A stretch of DNA of 64,000 nt from GCA-016699835 sp964543905 (GTDB taxonomy: Bacteria; Planctomycetota; Phycisphaerae; Phycisphaerales; UBA1924). Shown here piece by piece: positions 44,175 through 52,442 of the stretch (within the stretch, counting starts at the first letter, position 1; each line of letters starts with the position of its first letter). Where the stretch lies: NCBI GenBank assembly GCA_964543905.1, contig CAZIZO010000004.1:186001-250000 (forward strand). The letters run 5' to 3'. Under the pieces are notes generated by a model. The model was not told where the DNA came from. It worked only from the letters and a program-made list of their open reading frames with translations, and did no database searches. Both the position numbers and the translations under genes were made by a program.

Positions 44175-44837
44175 CTACCACCCCTCGCGCGGTTGTGGCG
44201 GCCCCTTCACCACGCCCGGCGCCGCTCGCTCCTCCCGCCGCGTCGCCCCCTTGTACCCCTCGGCAATGATGAAGATCTCGCGCGAGACATCCCGGCTCGC
44301 CCTCGGCTTGAGTCCCTTGACCTCCCGAAAAAGCGCCTTCGTCTCCCTCAGCAACTCCGGATACTCGCCCCCCTCCAGCACCTTCATCGTGCAGTGCCCG
44401 CCGACGCGAAGCACGCCCGGCAGCAACTCCAGCACCCGTCGGCACAACCGCACCGAGAGCAGGTCATCCCCGTGCCCCGTCGTGTTCGGCGCCATGTCGC
44501 TCATCACCACGTCGTACATCCGACCGTCATTCAACGCGCACAACTCCTCCGCCCTCGCCGCAAAGGCGTCCATCCGCACCGCCGTCACCACGCCCGTGAA
44601 CGGATGCGTGACTTCCGTCAGATCAATCCCCACCACCCGCCCGCCCGGGCCCACCAACTTCTCCGCCACCTGCAGCCACGACCCGGGCGCACACCCAAGG
44701 TCCAGCACCGAATCTCCACGCCGGATCAGCCGATGCCGCTCCTGAATCTCCAGCAACTTGTACGCCGATCGCGCGAGGTAGCCCTCGGCCTTGGCTCTCT
44801 TGAAATACTCATCGTGCAGTTTGCGCGGTTGGGCCAT
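44175..44837 (-). CDS. rlmE: 23S rRNA (uridine(2552)-2'-O)-methyltransferase RlmE
   Basis: 220 residues. FtsJ/RrmJ-type methyltransferase. The K-D-K-E tetrad is visible: Lys in ARSAYKLLEI, Asp in VVMSDMAPNTTG, Lys in CTMKVLEGG and Glu in VSREIFIIAEGYKG. The SAM loop is VLDLGCAPGSWLQV. It modifies the A-loop of the 50S subunit. Start 44837 is chosen because the protein then begins near YFKRAKAEGYLARSAY as usual, and a TACGAT box lies eight bases upstream. A basic tail of about 20 residues is extra. Confidence 0.94.
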   Translation of the reverse strand: MAQPRKLHDEYFKRAKAEGYLARSAYKLLEIQERHRLIRRGDSVLDLGCAPGSWLQVAEKLVGPGGRVVGIDLTEVTHPFTGVVTAVRMDAFAARAEELCALNDGRMYDVVMSDMAPNTTGHGDDLLSVRLCRRVLELLPGVLRVGGHCTMKVLEGGEYPELLRETKALFREVKGLKPRASRDVSREIFIIAEGYKGATRREERAAPGVVKGPPQPREGW

Positions 44838-44845
44838 GCTCGCGG

Positions 44846-44851
44846 ATCGTA
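44846..44851 (-). promoter_or_regulatory. TACGAT -10-like box upstream of rlmE
   Basis: On the minus strand TACGAT ends eight bases before the rlmE ATG at 44837, with no ribosome site between. Confidence 0.4.
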
Positions 44852-44876
44852 CCTCCACCCGGGCACGCTCGACGGA

Positions 44877-45116
44877 TCAGTCCTCGCTCCTTGCCTTCCC
44901 GCCACGCTCCTCGATCCACGCCCGCTGGATCTCCTCCAGGATGCGCTCGTTGCACGGATGCCCAGGCTCTTCCTCAAACTCGGGCAACGTCGTCACCAGT
45001 TGCTTCAGCCTGGTGAACGAGATCGACCACGGGTCCACCTCTCGATGCCGCTGCGCGAGCAACTCGCCCAGATCGTCCACGTCCAGCCACGATAACTTGT
45101 TCTCCCGCTGCGCCAT
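44877..45116 (-). CDS. iscX: Fe-S cluster assembly protein IscX
   Basis: 79 residues. The short acidic IscX/YfhJ fold: LSWLDVDDLGELLAQRHREV, DPWSISFTRLKQLVTTLPEF, EEEPGHPCNERILEEIQRAW matches the W-D...D-P...F-T-x-L...F-x-D-D-P...N-E-x-I-L pattern of the family. IscX modulates IscS and iron delivery in Fe-S assembly. No isc or suf genes are adjacent. Start 45116 has GAAGGG upstream; M at 45149 is an alternative. Confidence 0.85.
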   Translation of the reverse strand: MAQRENKLSWLDVDDLGELLAQRHREVDPWSISFTRLKQLVTTLPEFEEEPGHPCNERILEEIQRAWIEERGGKARSED

Positions 45117-45147
45117 CCGTGTCCGCCCTTCGACAATGGTTGCCGCC

Positions 45148-45153
45148 ATTCTA
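45148..45153 (-). promoter_or_regulatory. TAGAAT -10-like box upstream of iscX
   Basis: On the minus strand TAGAAT lies 31 bases before the iscX ATG at 45116, leaving a short leader with a GAAGGG ribosome site. Confidence 0.38.
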
Positions 45154-45187
45154 CGCGGCCGCGCCGTGCCTCCGGAGCATCCATGCA

Positions 45188-45214
45188 ACAACCCCCTCCG
45201 CGATGGAGGGGGTT
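45188..45214 (-). terminator. hairpin after the sugar dehydrogenase gene
   Basis: An 11-base-pair perfect stem (CAACCCCCTCC / GGAGGGGGTTG) with a five-base loop, 40 bases past the stop at 45254 on the minus strand. No T tract, but strong. Confidence 0.62.
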
Positions 45215-45253
45215 GGTCGATCGACCCGCCTGGTCCGACGCCATTCGAGACGC

Positions 45254-46792
45254 TCAACACCCCCCGGCAAAGTGTCCCAGGAAGTACAGCAGGTCATCGA
45301 TCGTGACCCCGCCATCCGGACGCCCGGTGCCCGTGCCGTCATCCAGGTCCGCCGCCCCTGTGCCGGCCCCAAACACGTCCACGTAGTACAACACGTCGTC
45401 GATCGTCACCCCGCCGTCGGGCGTCCCCGTCCCGCTTCCGTTGTCCACGTCGGCCTGGCACGGCGCGGCGACGATGCGATAGACGCGGCCGCTCGTCCCG
45501 CGCGGCGCGCCGATGGGCGACGAGCACACGTACAACTCGCCATCCTGATCACGCCCGAAGCCCTTGACAAACTCCGGGAACGGGCGATTCGTGCGCCCGA
45601 GCCGCAAGCGAAGGATCTGCCCCGGATTCGCCGCGTCCATGTGGAAGAAGTGCCCGTCCGGCGTCCCGAACGAGGTGCTGTAGTCCCCGAACACATACTT
45701 CCCTCGCAGCGCCGGCACCCCGTTCCCTCGGTACACAAACCCGCCCGTCACGGAGATGCCCACGATCTGACCGCCCTCGCGCCGCTCGTACTGCGCCACC
45801 GGATCGATCATGCCCGTCGTCCTTCCCGCGCAGAACGTATCCGGCTGGTACACGCTCGGGGCGAACGGATTGAAGCAGTGCGTGCCCTCCTTGATGACCC
45901 ACCCATAGTTTCCCCCGCGATCGATGAGGTTGATCTCCTCCGTCAGATTCTGCCCGACATCCGCGAGCCAAAGCCGCCCATCGCCTCCCGGACCATCATC
46001 GAACGACCAGCGATACGGATTGCGCAGCCCATAGGCCCAAATCTCCGGCGACGCCCCGGGCGTGTCCACGAACGGGTTGTCCGTCGGGATCGAAAACGGG
46101 AACGTCCCGTTCACCTCAAACCGCAGCATCTTGCCCATCGGCGTCATCAGGTTCTGCGCGTTCCCGATCGGCCCGTGCGACGGTGGATTGTCCGCCAGCC
46201 CGTCGTTCGCCCCCCCGCCGTCCCCCATGCTGGCGTACAACTTCCCATCCGGACCAAACGCGACCTGTCCAGCGTTGTGGTTGAACTGCGGCTTGGCGAT
46301 GAGGAAGAGTTCGGTGACAAACATCGGGTCCGCCACATCAGGGTTCGACGCCGAGACTCGAAACTCCGCCAACACTTCAAAGTGGCATCCTCGTGCGGTC
46401 CCAAAGCACGGCTCCCCCGCCGAGCCCGGACGCGGTCGGCTAAACCGCACCCAGAATCGCCCGTTCTGCGCATAGTTCGGATGGAACGCAATCCCCAGAA
46501 CCCCCCGCTCATCAAACCCCGGATTCAGCGCCGGGATCGTCCCCGTCAGGTCCAAAAAAGGCGTCGGCAACACCTCCCCGTCTCGCAAAATCCAGATCTT
46601 CCCCGCCTGATCCACGATGAACAAACGCCCCGAGCCGTCGTTCGCGTGCGTCGCATAAATGGGCGAGATCAAGCCCGTCGCGACGGGCACCAGTTCGATC
46701 CCCACGTCCGACGGCACGACATCCCCCCAAGCCCACGAGATGCTGGCCGACACCACCGCCAACGCACCACGCCATGAACGCTTGTTCAGCAT
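45254..46792 (-). CDS. exported PQQ-dependent sugar dehydrogenase-like protein with Gly-Cys dockerin-like tail
   Basis: 512 residues. Signal peptide about 1-22. The six-bladed glucose/sorbosone dehydrogenase propeller covers about 25-435: VPVATGLISPIYATHANDGS, DERGVLGIAFHPNY, FNHNAGQVAFGPDGKLYASM, GDGGGANDG, WAYGLRNPYRWSFDD, LWLADVGQNLTEEINLI, GGNYGWVIKEGTHCF and YVFGDYSTSFG are all family hallmarks, including the likely catalytic His in FNHNAGQ. The last 68 residues are the paired dockerin-like repeat ending GGC. The start at 46792 has AAGGAG seven bases upstream, ideal; an ATG six bases earlier sits one base after the same site and is unlikely. Confidence 0.9.
   Translation of the reverse strand: MLNKRSWRGALAVVSASISWAWGDVVPSDVGIELVPVATGLISPIYATHANDGSGRLFIVDQAGKIWILRDGEVLPTPFLDLTGTIPALNPGFDERGVLGIAFHPNYAQNGRFWVRFSRPRPGSAGEPCFGTARGCHFEVLAEFRVSASNPDVADPMFVTELFLIAKPQFNHNAGQVAFGPDGKLYASMGDGGGANDGLADNPPSHGPIGNAQNLMTPMGKMLRFEVNGTFPFSIPTDNPFVDTPGASPEIWAYGLRNPYRWSFDDGPGGDGRLWLADVGQNLTEEINLIDRGGNYGWVIKEGTHCFNPFAPSVYQPDTFCAGRTTGMIDPVAQYERREGGQIVGISVTGGFVYRGNGVPALRGKYVFGDYSTSFGTPDGHFFHMDAANPGQILRLRLGRTNRPFPEFVKGFGRDQDGELYVCSSPIGAPRGTSGRVYRIVAAPCQADVDNGSGTGTPDGGVTIDDVLYYVDVFGAGTGAADLDDGTGTGRPDGGVTIDDLLYFLGHFAGGC
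45257..45460 (-). repeat. paired dockerin-like tail, copy 2
   Basis: Modules DVDNGSGTGTPDGGVTIDD and DLDDGTGTGRPDGGVTIDD, each followed by VLYYV or LLYFL helices, ending GGC at the stop of the sugar dehydrogenase. Same two-module layout as the other three copies in the window. Confidence 0.87.
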
Positions 46793-46988
46793 CGACATAC
46801 TCCTTGTGCCTCTGTGCATCGCGACCGCACCTGCCGCGCAGGTCGCCGGTCCACACCGCCGCATCAACGCCCCTACCCCCCGATGTCCGCACCTTCCTCC
46901 CCCTTGCATCCGCCGGACCCTTCACCCGCGAAAGATATGGGCAACCTTCCCGCCTCCCCCCGCATCCAACCTCTCCCGGAGATCCAAC

Positions 46989-47684
46989 ATGCACCACCTC
47001 GCTCCCTCCCTCTTCAAGTGCATCCTGATCGCGTCCCTCCCGTTCCTCGTCTCGGGTTGCCGCCAGGAATCGCCCTCCCCCGCCACGTCCGCCTCGACCC
47101 CGTCGTCCTCGCCGCCAACGGCGTCCGCCTCCACCAACGCGTCCTCCCCCTCCGCCACCTCACCCCAGGCCAACCTTTCCAAGGAGTCCCCCGCCGTGCC
47201 CTCTGAGATCGCCACCTTCGGCGCCGGTTGTTTCTGGGGTGTCGAGCACATCTTCCGCCACCAGGTTCCGGGCGTGCTCGACGCCGTCAGCGGCTACTCC
47301 GGCGGCACAACCGAAAACCCCACCTACAAGCAGGTGTGCTCCGACGACACCGGGCATGCCGAGGTCGTCCAAGTCACCTTCGACCCCGCGAAGACTTCCT
47401 ACGACAAGATCGTCGACGCCTTCTTCCGCCTGCACGATCCCACGCAAGTCAATCGCCAAGGCCCGGACATCGGCGACCAGTATCGCTCCGTCATCTTCTA
47501 CCACAGCGAGTCACAGAAGCAGATCGCCGAGCGTGTCAAGGCCGAGCGTCAGAAAAAACTCACCAAGCCCATCGCCACAACCATCGAGCCCGCCAAAGCG
47601 TTCTACAAAGCCGAGGAGTATCACCAGCGCTACTACGACAAGACCGGCAAGCAGCCGTACTGCCACGTCCTGCGCCCAGACTAA
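46989..47684 (+). CDS. msrA: peptide-methionine (S)-S-oxide reductase MsrA, lipoprotein form
   Basis: 231 residues. An N-terminal lipoprotein signal ends PFLVSGC (Cys near 24), then a Ser/Thr/Pro-rich linker to about residue 72. The MsrA domain has the catalytic Cys in FGAGCFWGVEHIF (near 80), then GYSGGTTENPTYKQVC, TGHAEVVQVTFDP, HDPTQVNRQGPDIGDQYRSV and KAEEYHQRYYDK. It repairs oxidised methionine outside the cytoplasm, anchored in a membrane. Divergent from the sugar dehydrogenase across 196 bases. Confidence 0.94.
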   Translation: MHHLAPSLFKCILIASLPFLVSGCRQESPSPATSASTPSSSPPTASASTNASSPSATSPQANLSKESPAVPSEIATFGAGCFWGVEHIFRHQVPGVLDAVSGYSGGTTENPTYKQVCSDDTGHAEVVQVTFDPAKTSYDKIVDAFFRLHDPTQVNRQGPDIGDQYRSVIFYHSESQKQIAERVKAERQKKLTKPIATTIEPAKAFYKAEEYHQRYYDKTGKQPYCHVLRPD

Positions 47685-47830
47685 TCCACGCTGCGATTGA
47701 GGTTCACTCTCATCTTGCTCCGTCGCGAGATTCAGGCACATTTTCTCGCAATCGACCACGCCCCTCGACGAATAATCCATATGGGAAGGGCGTCGGCCGC
47801 ACGCACCGTCGGCCTTTGGAGCACCCCGTC

Positions 47831-48394
47831 ATGTGGAACACCATCCAGCAGATGCTGAGCGATCCCCACGCGCGACACGCCGCCGCGGTCCATCTCCCCA
47901 TCGCGCTCGGCCTCCTCGGCGTTCCCCTCACCCTCCTCATCCTCCTCACTCGATCCAAGTCCCTCGCCCTCAAGTGGCTCACCCTCGCCGCCTTCGCCGC
48001 CTGCTCGCTCGGTGCCGCCGTTGCCGCGGATGCCGGCGAAGACGCCGAAGATCGCCTCGTCGATCTCACCCCCGCCGAAGAGGGCTACGTCTCTCGACAC
48101 GAAGAACTCGGCGAAAACGGCTGGATCTGGCCTCTCATCCCGGCGACGCTCGTCGCCGTCTCGCTGCTCGCTCGCACACGACGCCCGGTCACCCTCGCCG
48201 CCGATAGTGCCGCGCTCCTCGCCAGCCTCGCCGTCGCCGGTTGGATCGCCCTCACCGCCCACGCCGGCGGCGAACTCGTCTACCTCCACGGGATCGGTGT
48301 TCCCCCTCGCGCCGGCATCGCCGAAATGGACTCCGCACCCCAGCCCACCCGGGCTCCCCTGACGGGTGATCGCCATCGCGACGATCACGATTGA
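47831..48394 (+). CDS. DUF2231-like membrane protein
   Basis: 187 residues with four probable membrane segments, near 20-40, 50-68, 100-118 and 125-147. The opening HAAAVHLPIALGLLGVPLTL resembles DUF2231-type proteins, which carry an H...HP/LP-type start and a central (G)AA..D(A)G loop; AADAGEDAEDRLVDLTPAEE fits this. The His residues may bind a cofactor or metal in the membrane, but that is inference. GGAG lies nine bases upstream of the ATG. Confidence 0.72.
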   Translation: MWNTIQQMLSDPHARHAAAVHLPIALGLLGVPLTLLILLTRSKSLALKWLTLAAFAACSLGAAVAADAGEDAEDRLVDLTPAEEGYVSRHEELGENGWIWPLIPATLVAVSLLARTRRPVTLAADSAALLASLAVAGWIALTAHAGGELVYLHGIGVPPRAGIAEMDSAPQPTRAPLTGDRHRDDHD

Positions 48395-48434
48395 CCATCG
48401 CGCGCGAAGCACGCCTCTTCTGGCCCAAACACCA

Positions 48435-48460
48435 CGGCCCCGAGCATCCGCTCGGGGCCG
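48435..48460. terminator. bidirectional-looking hairpin between convergent genes
   Basis: CGGCCCCGAG and CTCGGGGCCG make a perfect 10-base-pair stem around a six-base loop, between the DUF2231-like gene and the convergent CHRD gene; CGTGTTT follows on the forward strand. Probably serves the forward gene. Confidence 0.72.
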
Positions 48461-48505
48461 CGTGTTTCTCGTCCGACCGGACGATCATCTCCGTCCTCCC
48501 GTCAC

Positions 48506-49834
48506 TCAGCACCCGCCCTCGAATCGAACCAGGTAGTACAACAGGTCGTCGATCGTCACCCCGCCGTCGGGCGTGCCCGTTCCGCTCCCGTCGTCCACGT
48601 CCGCGGCGATCGCCCCCGCCTCGAACAGGCCCAGGTAGTACAGCAGATCGTCAATCGTCACGCCACAGTCCGGCGTGCCCGTCCCGCTCCCATCGTCCAC
48701 GTCCGCGATGCAGCGCACCGTCGGCTGCCCAAAGTTCGCGATCTGCCCGCGAATCTCCCCGCCCGGAAACGCCGCCGTGTGCACGTTGAAATACGTCCGT
48801 CCACCGAGCACCGCAGGTCCGTTCGCCGCGCCGTAGGTCCATACGCCCAACTTGCGCTGGCTCGGCACGGGCGCAATGGGGGTCTGCACGCCGGAGTTGG
48901 CGCCCGGGCCCGAGAATCCGTGGATGTGCGCCGCCGTCTCGCCCGTGCCAAACGTCGTCCGACGAACGTCATACCCCATCGCGTTCGCCGCTCGATGGAT
49001 CGCGACCATCCCGATGCCCACCGCGCCCGTGCCGTTCGCGGGCACTTCCTGTTGCCCGTCCATCGGCTGAAGCGCCGAGATGATCTGCCCCCGAATCTCT
49101 CCGCCCGGGAACGCCGTCGTATGCACGTTCACGTACATCAGCCCGTCGATGAGGTTCTGCTCCTGCGCCTCCGCATAGCCCCACACCCCGGAGATCGGCG
49201 AACCCACCGCGAGCGGGAAGACCACGCTCGCGTTCGTCCCGTAGTTCGCCACGCCGTGGATGTGCGCCGCCGTCTGCGCCGCCGACAGCCCGGCGAACGC
49301 GATGTAGTAGTTCAGCGTGTTCGCGCACGTGTCCTGCACAAACAGCCCGAACCCGCGCGCGGTGCTCGCGTTCGCCGGCACCTCCTGCCCTCCGTCCAGC
49401 ATCGCGACGTGCGTCACGATCTGCCCTCGCACCTCACCCCCCGGGAACGCCGTCGTGTGCACGTTCACGTACATCCGCCCATCCAACAGCGCCGCCTCCA
49501 ACGCCTCGGGGTACGTCCACACCCCCGCCTTGATTGGGCCGACGGGCAGCGGCGTCAGCACGCCCGCGTTCACCCCGGGCGCCGCCGGCCCGTGGATGTG
49601 CGCCGCCGTCTCCACGGGCGAGAGGTCGGCCACCACAATCCGATACGCGACCGTGTTCGTGTCGGTGTCGATGCGGAAGAACCCGCCTCCGATCGCCTGC
49701 GATCCGTTCGCCGGCACTTCCTGTTGTCCCATCAGCACGCAAATGCGATGCACCACCCCCGCCGGCGCGAGCCCCGCGATCGCCATCCCGCTCGCCGCAC
49801 TCCACCCCATCCACTTCGACGACTTCGCCTTCAT
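48506..49834 (-). CDS. exported triple-CHRD protein with Gly-Cys dockerin-like tail
   Basis: 442 residues. A signal peptide (about 1-28) is followed by three CHRD domains of about 115 residues each. Every copy has the signature QQEVPAN or GQEVPAN, ETAAHIHG or QTAAHIHG, and a closing (M/T)YVNVHTTAFPGGE(V/I)RGQI or close variant. CHRD domains occur in chordin and in many bacterial exported proteins of unknown role. The last 69 residues are the paired dockerin-like tail, with one module variant PDCGVTIDD (Cys for Gly). The start has GGAGG six bases upstream. Confidence 0.9.
   Translation of the reverse strand: MKAKSSKWMGWSAASGMAIAGLAPAGVVHRICVLMGQQEVPANGSQAIGGGFFRIDTDTNTVAYRIVVADLSPVETAAHIHGPAAPGVNAGVLTPLPVGPIKAGVWTYPEALEAALLDGRMYVNVHTTAFPGGEVRGQIVTHVAMLDGGQEVPANASTARGFGLFVQDTCANTLNYYIAFAGLSAAQTAAHIHGVANYGTNASVVFPLAVGSPISGVWGYAEAQEQNLIDGLMYVNVHTTAFPGGEIRGQIISALQPMDGQQEVPANGTGAVGIGMVAIHRAANAMGYDVRRTTFGTGETAAHIHGFSGPGANSGVQTPIAPVPSQRKLGVWTYGAANGPAVLGGRTYFNVHTAAFPGGEIRGQIANFGQPTVRCIADVDDGSGTGTPDCGVTIDDLLYYLGLFEAGAIAADVDDGSGTGTPDGGVTIDDLLYYLVRFEGGC
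48509..48715 (-). repeat. paired dockerin-like tail, copy 3
   Basis: Modules DVDDGSGTGTPDCGVTIDD and DVDDGSGTGTPDGGVTIDD, each with LLYYL, ending GGC. The first has Cys in place of the usual Gly, otherwise nearly identical to the second. Confidence 0.88.
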
Positions 49835-49993
49835 GATTCGCCTCCCATGCATGCGCCGACGCCGTCGGCTCCCCAAACCTCCGATCCAGCCCACAACACG
49901 CGCGTTGACAGCGCGCCCTGATGAAGATGTCTCCCGGGGCCTTCGCCTTGCGTTCACTTCGGGTTTTTGCTCTTTGGTCGTCCCCTCGAAGCG

Positions 49994-51100
49994 TCAGCAC
50001 CCTGCCGAATAGCGGGTGAGGTAGTACAAAAGATCGTCGATCGTCACGCCCCCGTCGCGCGTGCCCGTGCCCGAACCATCGTCCATGTCCGCCGACGAGA
50101 CTCCGGCGCCGTAGATCCCCAGGTAATAGAGCAGGTCATCGATCGTGACGCCCCCGTCGCGCCTTCCCGTTCCGCTCCCGTCGTCCACGTCCGCCGGGCA
50201 CGCCGCACGCGTCCCCGTCGCCGGCAACGACATCGTCCCCGTCATGCTCAGCGACAAACTCGTGATCGTCGCCGTCACCAGAACCTGGGCCGGATCGCCC
50301 GTCCCCAACGGCGGCGGAAAATCAAACGGCTGATTCGCCGGCCCGGGAATGTCCTGCACGATCTCCTGCTCCTGCGAGAACTGGGACGACAAACTCGCCG
50401 TCGCCGTCTGGTCATTCAGCGTCACCGTCCCCGCCATCGTCACCACTTGTGGCGTCGGTGGAATATCCACCGCGTTCCCCAACGCGTCCATCGCACCCGT
50501 CACCACCACCGGCACCTCCAGCGTGAACGTGTACGTCCCCGCCGTCCCGCCCGGCGTCATGTCCCCGGTCACCGCCAAGACCTGCTGCATCGACAACGCC
50601 GTCAGCGTCGTTTGTCCCAGCGGGATCGGCAACGGCACCAGGAACGGATACGAATAGTTCGGCGACGCCGTCAAGAACGACTGATACGTGATCGTCACCG
50701 TCATGTTGAAGTTCGGCCTCGCGTCTCGCAACAGATCCGCCTCAAATCCGCTCAGCGTCACTCGATTCGTCGCCCGATTCACCTCCAGCGCATACCTCCC
50801 CCCGGGCCGCGTGCTCGGATTCCCCGAGATCGACCCCGTCCCCGTGAACGTCTTGCTGATGTTCGTCGGCGGCGCCGGGCGTCGCCCGAAGAGATCCCAG
50901 TTCAGCGTCCGCGTCCCCGTCGGGTTCGTCGTCTCGTCATAGTTCCCGATGAACGTACCGTTCGCCGGCACCGTCGCCGACAGCGTCCCGTTCATGCTGC
51001 TCGTCTGCGCATTGATTCCAAAGTCATACCGCTGCCCATACGCCACGCTCGACAGCGCCGCCACGCCCACCACCGAGCACCACATCACGCGATCCGTCAT
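49994..51100 (-). CDS. exported beta-rich protein with Gly-Cys dockerin-like tail
   Basis: 368 residues. A signal peptide (about 1-22) ends VAYGQ. The mature part, up to about 298, is Thr/Ser/Gly-rich with alternating hydrophobics, as in exported beta-sandwich proteins (NGTLSATVPANGTFIGNYDE, VTITYQSFLTASPNY, TYTFTLEVPVVVTGAMD); no family recognised. The end is the paired dockerin-like tail finishing SAGC. GGAGG lies five bases before the start. Same strand and 159 bases upstream of the CHRD gene, but each has its own ribosome site. Confidence 0.8.
   Translation of the reverse strand: MTDRVMWCSVVGVAALSSVAYGQRYDFGINAQTSSMNGTLSATVPANGTFIGNYDETTNPTGTRTLNWDLFGRRPAPPTNISKTFTGTGSISGNPSTRPGGRYALEVNRATNRVTLSGFEADLLRDARPNFNMTVTITYQSFLTASPNYSYPFLVPLPIPLGQTTLTALSMQQVLAVTGDMTPGGTAGTYTFTLEVPVVVTGAMDALGNAVDIPPTPQVVTMAGTVTLNDQTATASLSSQFSQEQEIVQDIPGPANQPFDFPPPLGTGDPAQVLVTATITSLSLSMTGTMSLPATGTRAACPADVDDGSGTGRRDGGVTIDDLLYYLGIYGAGVSSADMDDGSGTGTRDGGVTIDDLLYYLTRYSAGC
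49997..50203 (-). repeat. paired dockerin-like tail, copy 4
   Basis: Modules DVDDGSGTGRRDGGVTIDD and DMDDGSGTGTRDGGVTIDD, each with LLYYL, ending in AGC. Same spacing as the other copies. Confidence 0.87.
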
Positions 51101-51196
51101 GCCAGCCTCCTGCACGTTCGAGTGCCTACAGCATACCAGGAAAAAATCCCGAACACAACCCGCATTGGCTCGCCGCCACGTCTCAGAACTGGCCCA

Positions 51197-52390
51197 TCAC
51201 CCCGAACGAACGCACGCCGAAATCCACCCGCCCCCCAACACCCAGTCCGGATCCTGATCGTCGTACAGCACTACCGCCTGCCCCGGCGCCACCGCCACCT
51301 GCATCTCCTCAAACTCCACCTCAAACGCCCCGTGCCGACCCGATGGCGTGTTATCTCCCGCGTCCTCGATCACCCGCACCCGCCCCCGCGCCGCCGGCGT
51401 GTTGTACCGATACTTCGCCCAGCACGCACGCCATTCGCCCGCCTTCGGCCCATCCACCAGCCAGTTCGCCTCTCGCGCCTCGCACGATCGGACCAGAAGC
51501 GCCTCCTTCGGCCCCACCGTCACCGTGTTGCTCCCGACGTCCTTGCTCACCACGTACACCGGATGACCAAGCGACAACGAGAGCCCACGCCGCTGCCCGA
51601 TCGTGAACCGATGCTGCCCCTCATGCGTCCCCACCTCGCGTCCGCGCTCGTCCACGATCTTCCCCGTCCGAAGCACCTCGCCCCGTCGCCGCTCCACCAG
51701 CCCCGCGTAGTCGTTGTCGGGCACAAAGCAGATTTCCTGCGAATCGGGCTTGTCAAACACCGGCAATCCAAACCGCTTCGCCAACGCCCGCACCTCGTCC
51801 TTGGGCATCTCTCCGATCGGAAACATCATGTGCGAGAGTTGCTCGCGCGGGACGCCAAAGAGCACATACGACTGGTCCTTCGACCGGTCCACCCCGCGCC
51901 GCAGCGAATACACCGTCCCCTCGGCGCCCGGTCCTTCGCGCCGTCCAATCCTCGCATAGTGCCCGCTCGCGACATGCTCCGCCCCGATCTGCCGCGCATA
52001 CTCATGCAACTTCCCGAACTTCAGCCAGTCGTTGCACCGCACGCACGGGTTCGGCGTGCGCCCGTTCGCGTACTCGTCCACGAAATAGTCGATGATGCGC
52101 CCAAAGTCCTTCTTGAAGTTGCACACATAAAACGGAATCCCCAACTCCGCCGCGACCAGCCGAGCATCCGCCGCGTCCGTAATCGAGCAACATCCCTGGT
52201 GCCCGATCTTCACGCCGACCTTGCACGCCTCGTCCGCGGGGATCAACTCATCCAGCGTCTCGCCGGGCGATCCAAGACGCATGAAGCAGCCCACAACCTC
52301 ATGCCCCGCGCGCGAAAGCAGCGCCGCCGCGACGGACGAATCCACCCCGCCCGACATCGCCACCAACACCTTCGGCTTCGAACTGCTCAC
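51197..52390 (-). CDS. mnmA: tRNA 2-thiouridylase MnmA
   Basis: 397 residues. Adds sulfur to U34 of tRNA-Lys, -Glu and -Gln. The PP-loop is VLVAMSGGVDSSVAAALLS; the catalytic Cys lies in RTPNPCVRCNDWLKFG (near 113) and the second in SQEICFVPDNDY (near 218); KDQSYVLFGVPREQLSHMMF and HRFTIGQRRGL are typical. An insertion around GHQGCCSITDAADARLVAAE is seen in some lineages. Start at GTG 52390, five bases after a TACGAT box; upstream residues in the longer open frame do not belong to the family. Confidence 0.95.
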   Translation of the reverse strand: MSSSKPKVLVAMSGGVDSSVAAALLSRAGHEVVGCFMRLGSPGETLDELIPADEACKVGVKIGHQGCCSITDAADARLVAAELGIPFYVCNFKKDFGRIIDYFVDEYANGRTPNPCVRCNDWLKFGKLHEYARQIGAEHVASGHYARIGRREGPGAEGTVYSLRRGVDRSKDQSYVLFGVPREQLSHMMFPIGEMPKDEVRALAKRFGLPVFDKPDSQEICFVPDNDYAGLVERRRGEVLRTGKIVDERGREVGTHEGQHRFTIGQRRGLSLSLGHPVYVVSKDVGSNTVTVGPKEALLVRSCEAREANWLVDGPKAGEWRACWAKYRYNTPAARGRVRVIEDAGDNTPSGRHGAFEVEFEEMQVAVAPGQAVVLYDDQDPDWVLGGGWISACVRSG

Positions 52391-52395
52391 GGGCC

Positions 52396-52401
52396 ATCGT
52401 A
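52396..52401 (-). promoter_or_regulatory. TACGAT -10-like box upstream of mnmA
   Basis: On the minus strand TACGAT ends five bases before the GTG start of mnmA; candidate leaderless promoter. Confidence 0.42.
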
Positions 52402-52442
52402 GGAATCCAACCGCCCGTCGCCCCGACACGTGCCCCCCTCCG

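Noticed and set aside
47780..47830. Repeated GTCGGCC units upstream of the DUF2231-like gene as a riboswitch stem
   Set aside because: They are short direct repeats, not inverted, and do not form a convincing structure.
19022..50203. DNA-level repeats in the dockerin tails as a mobile element
   Set aside because: The similarity is confined to the in-frame C-terminal modules, with no terminal repeats, transposase or target duplications.
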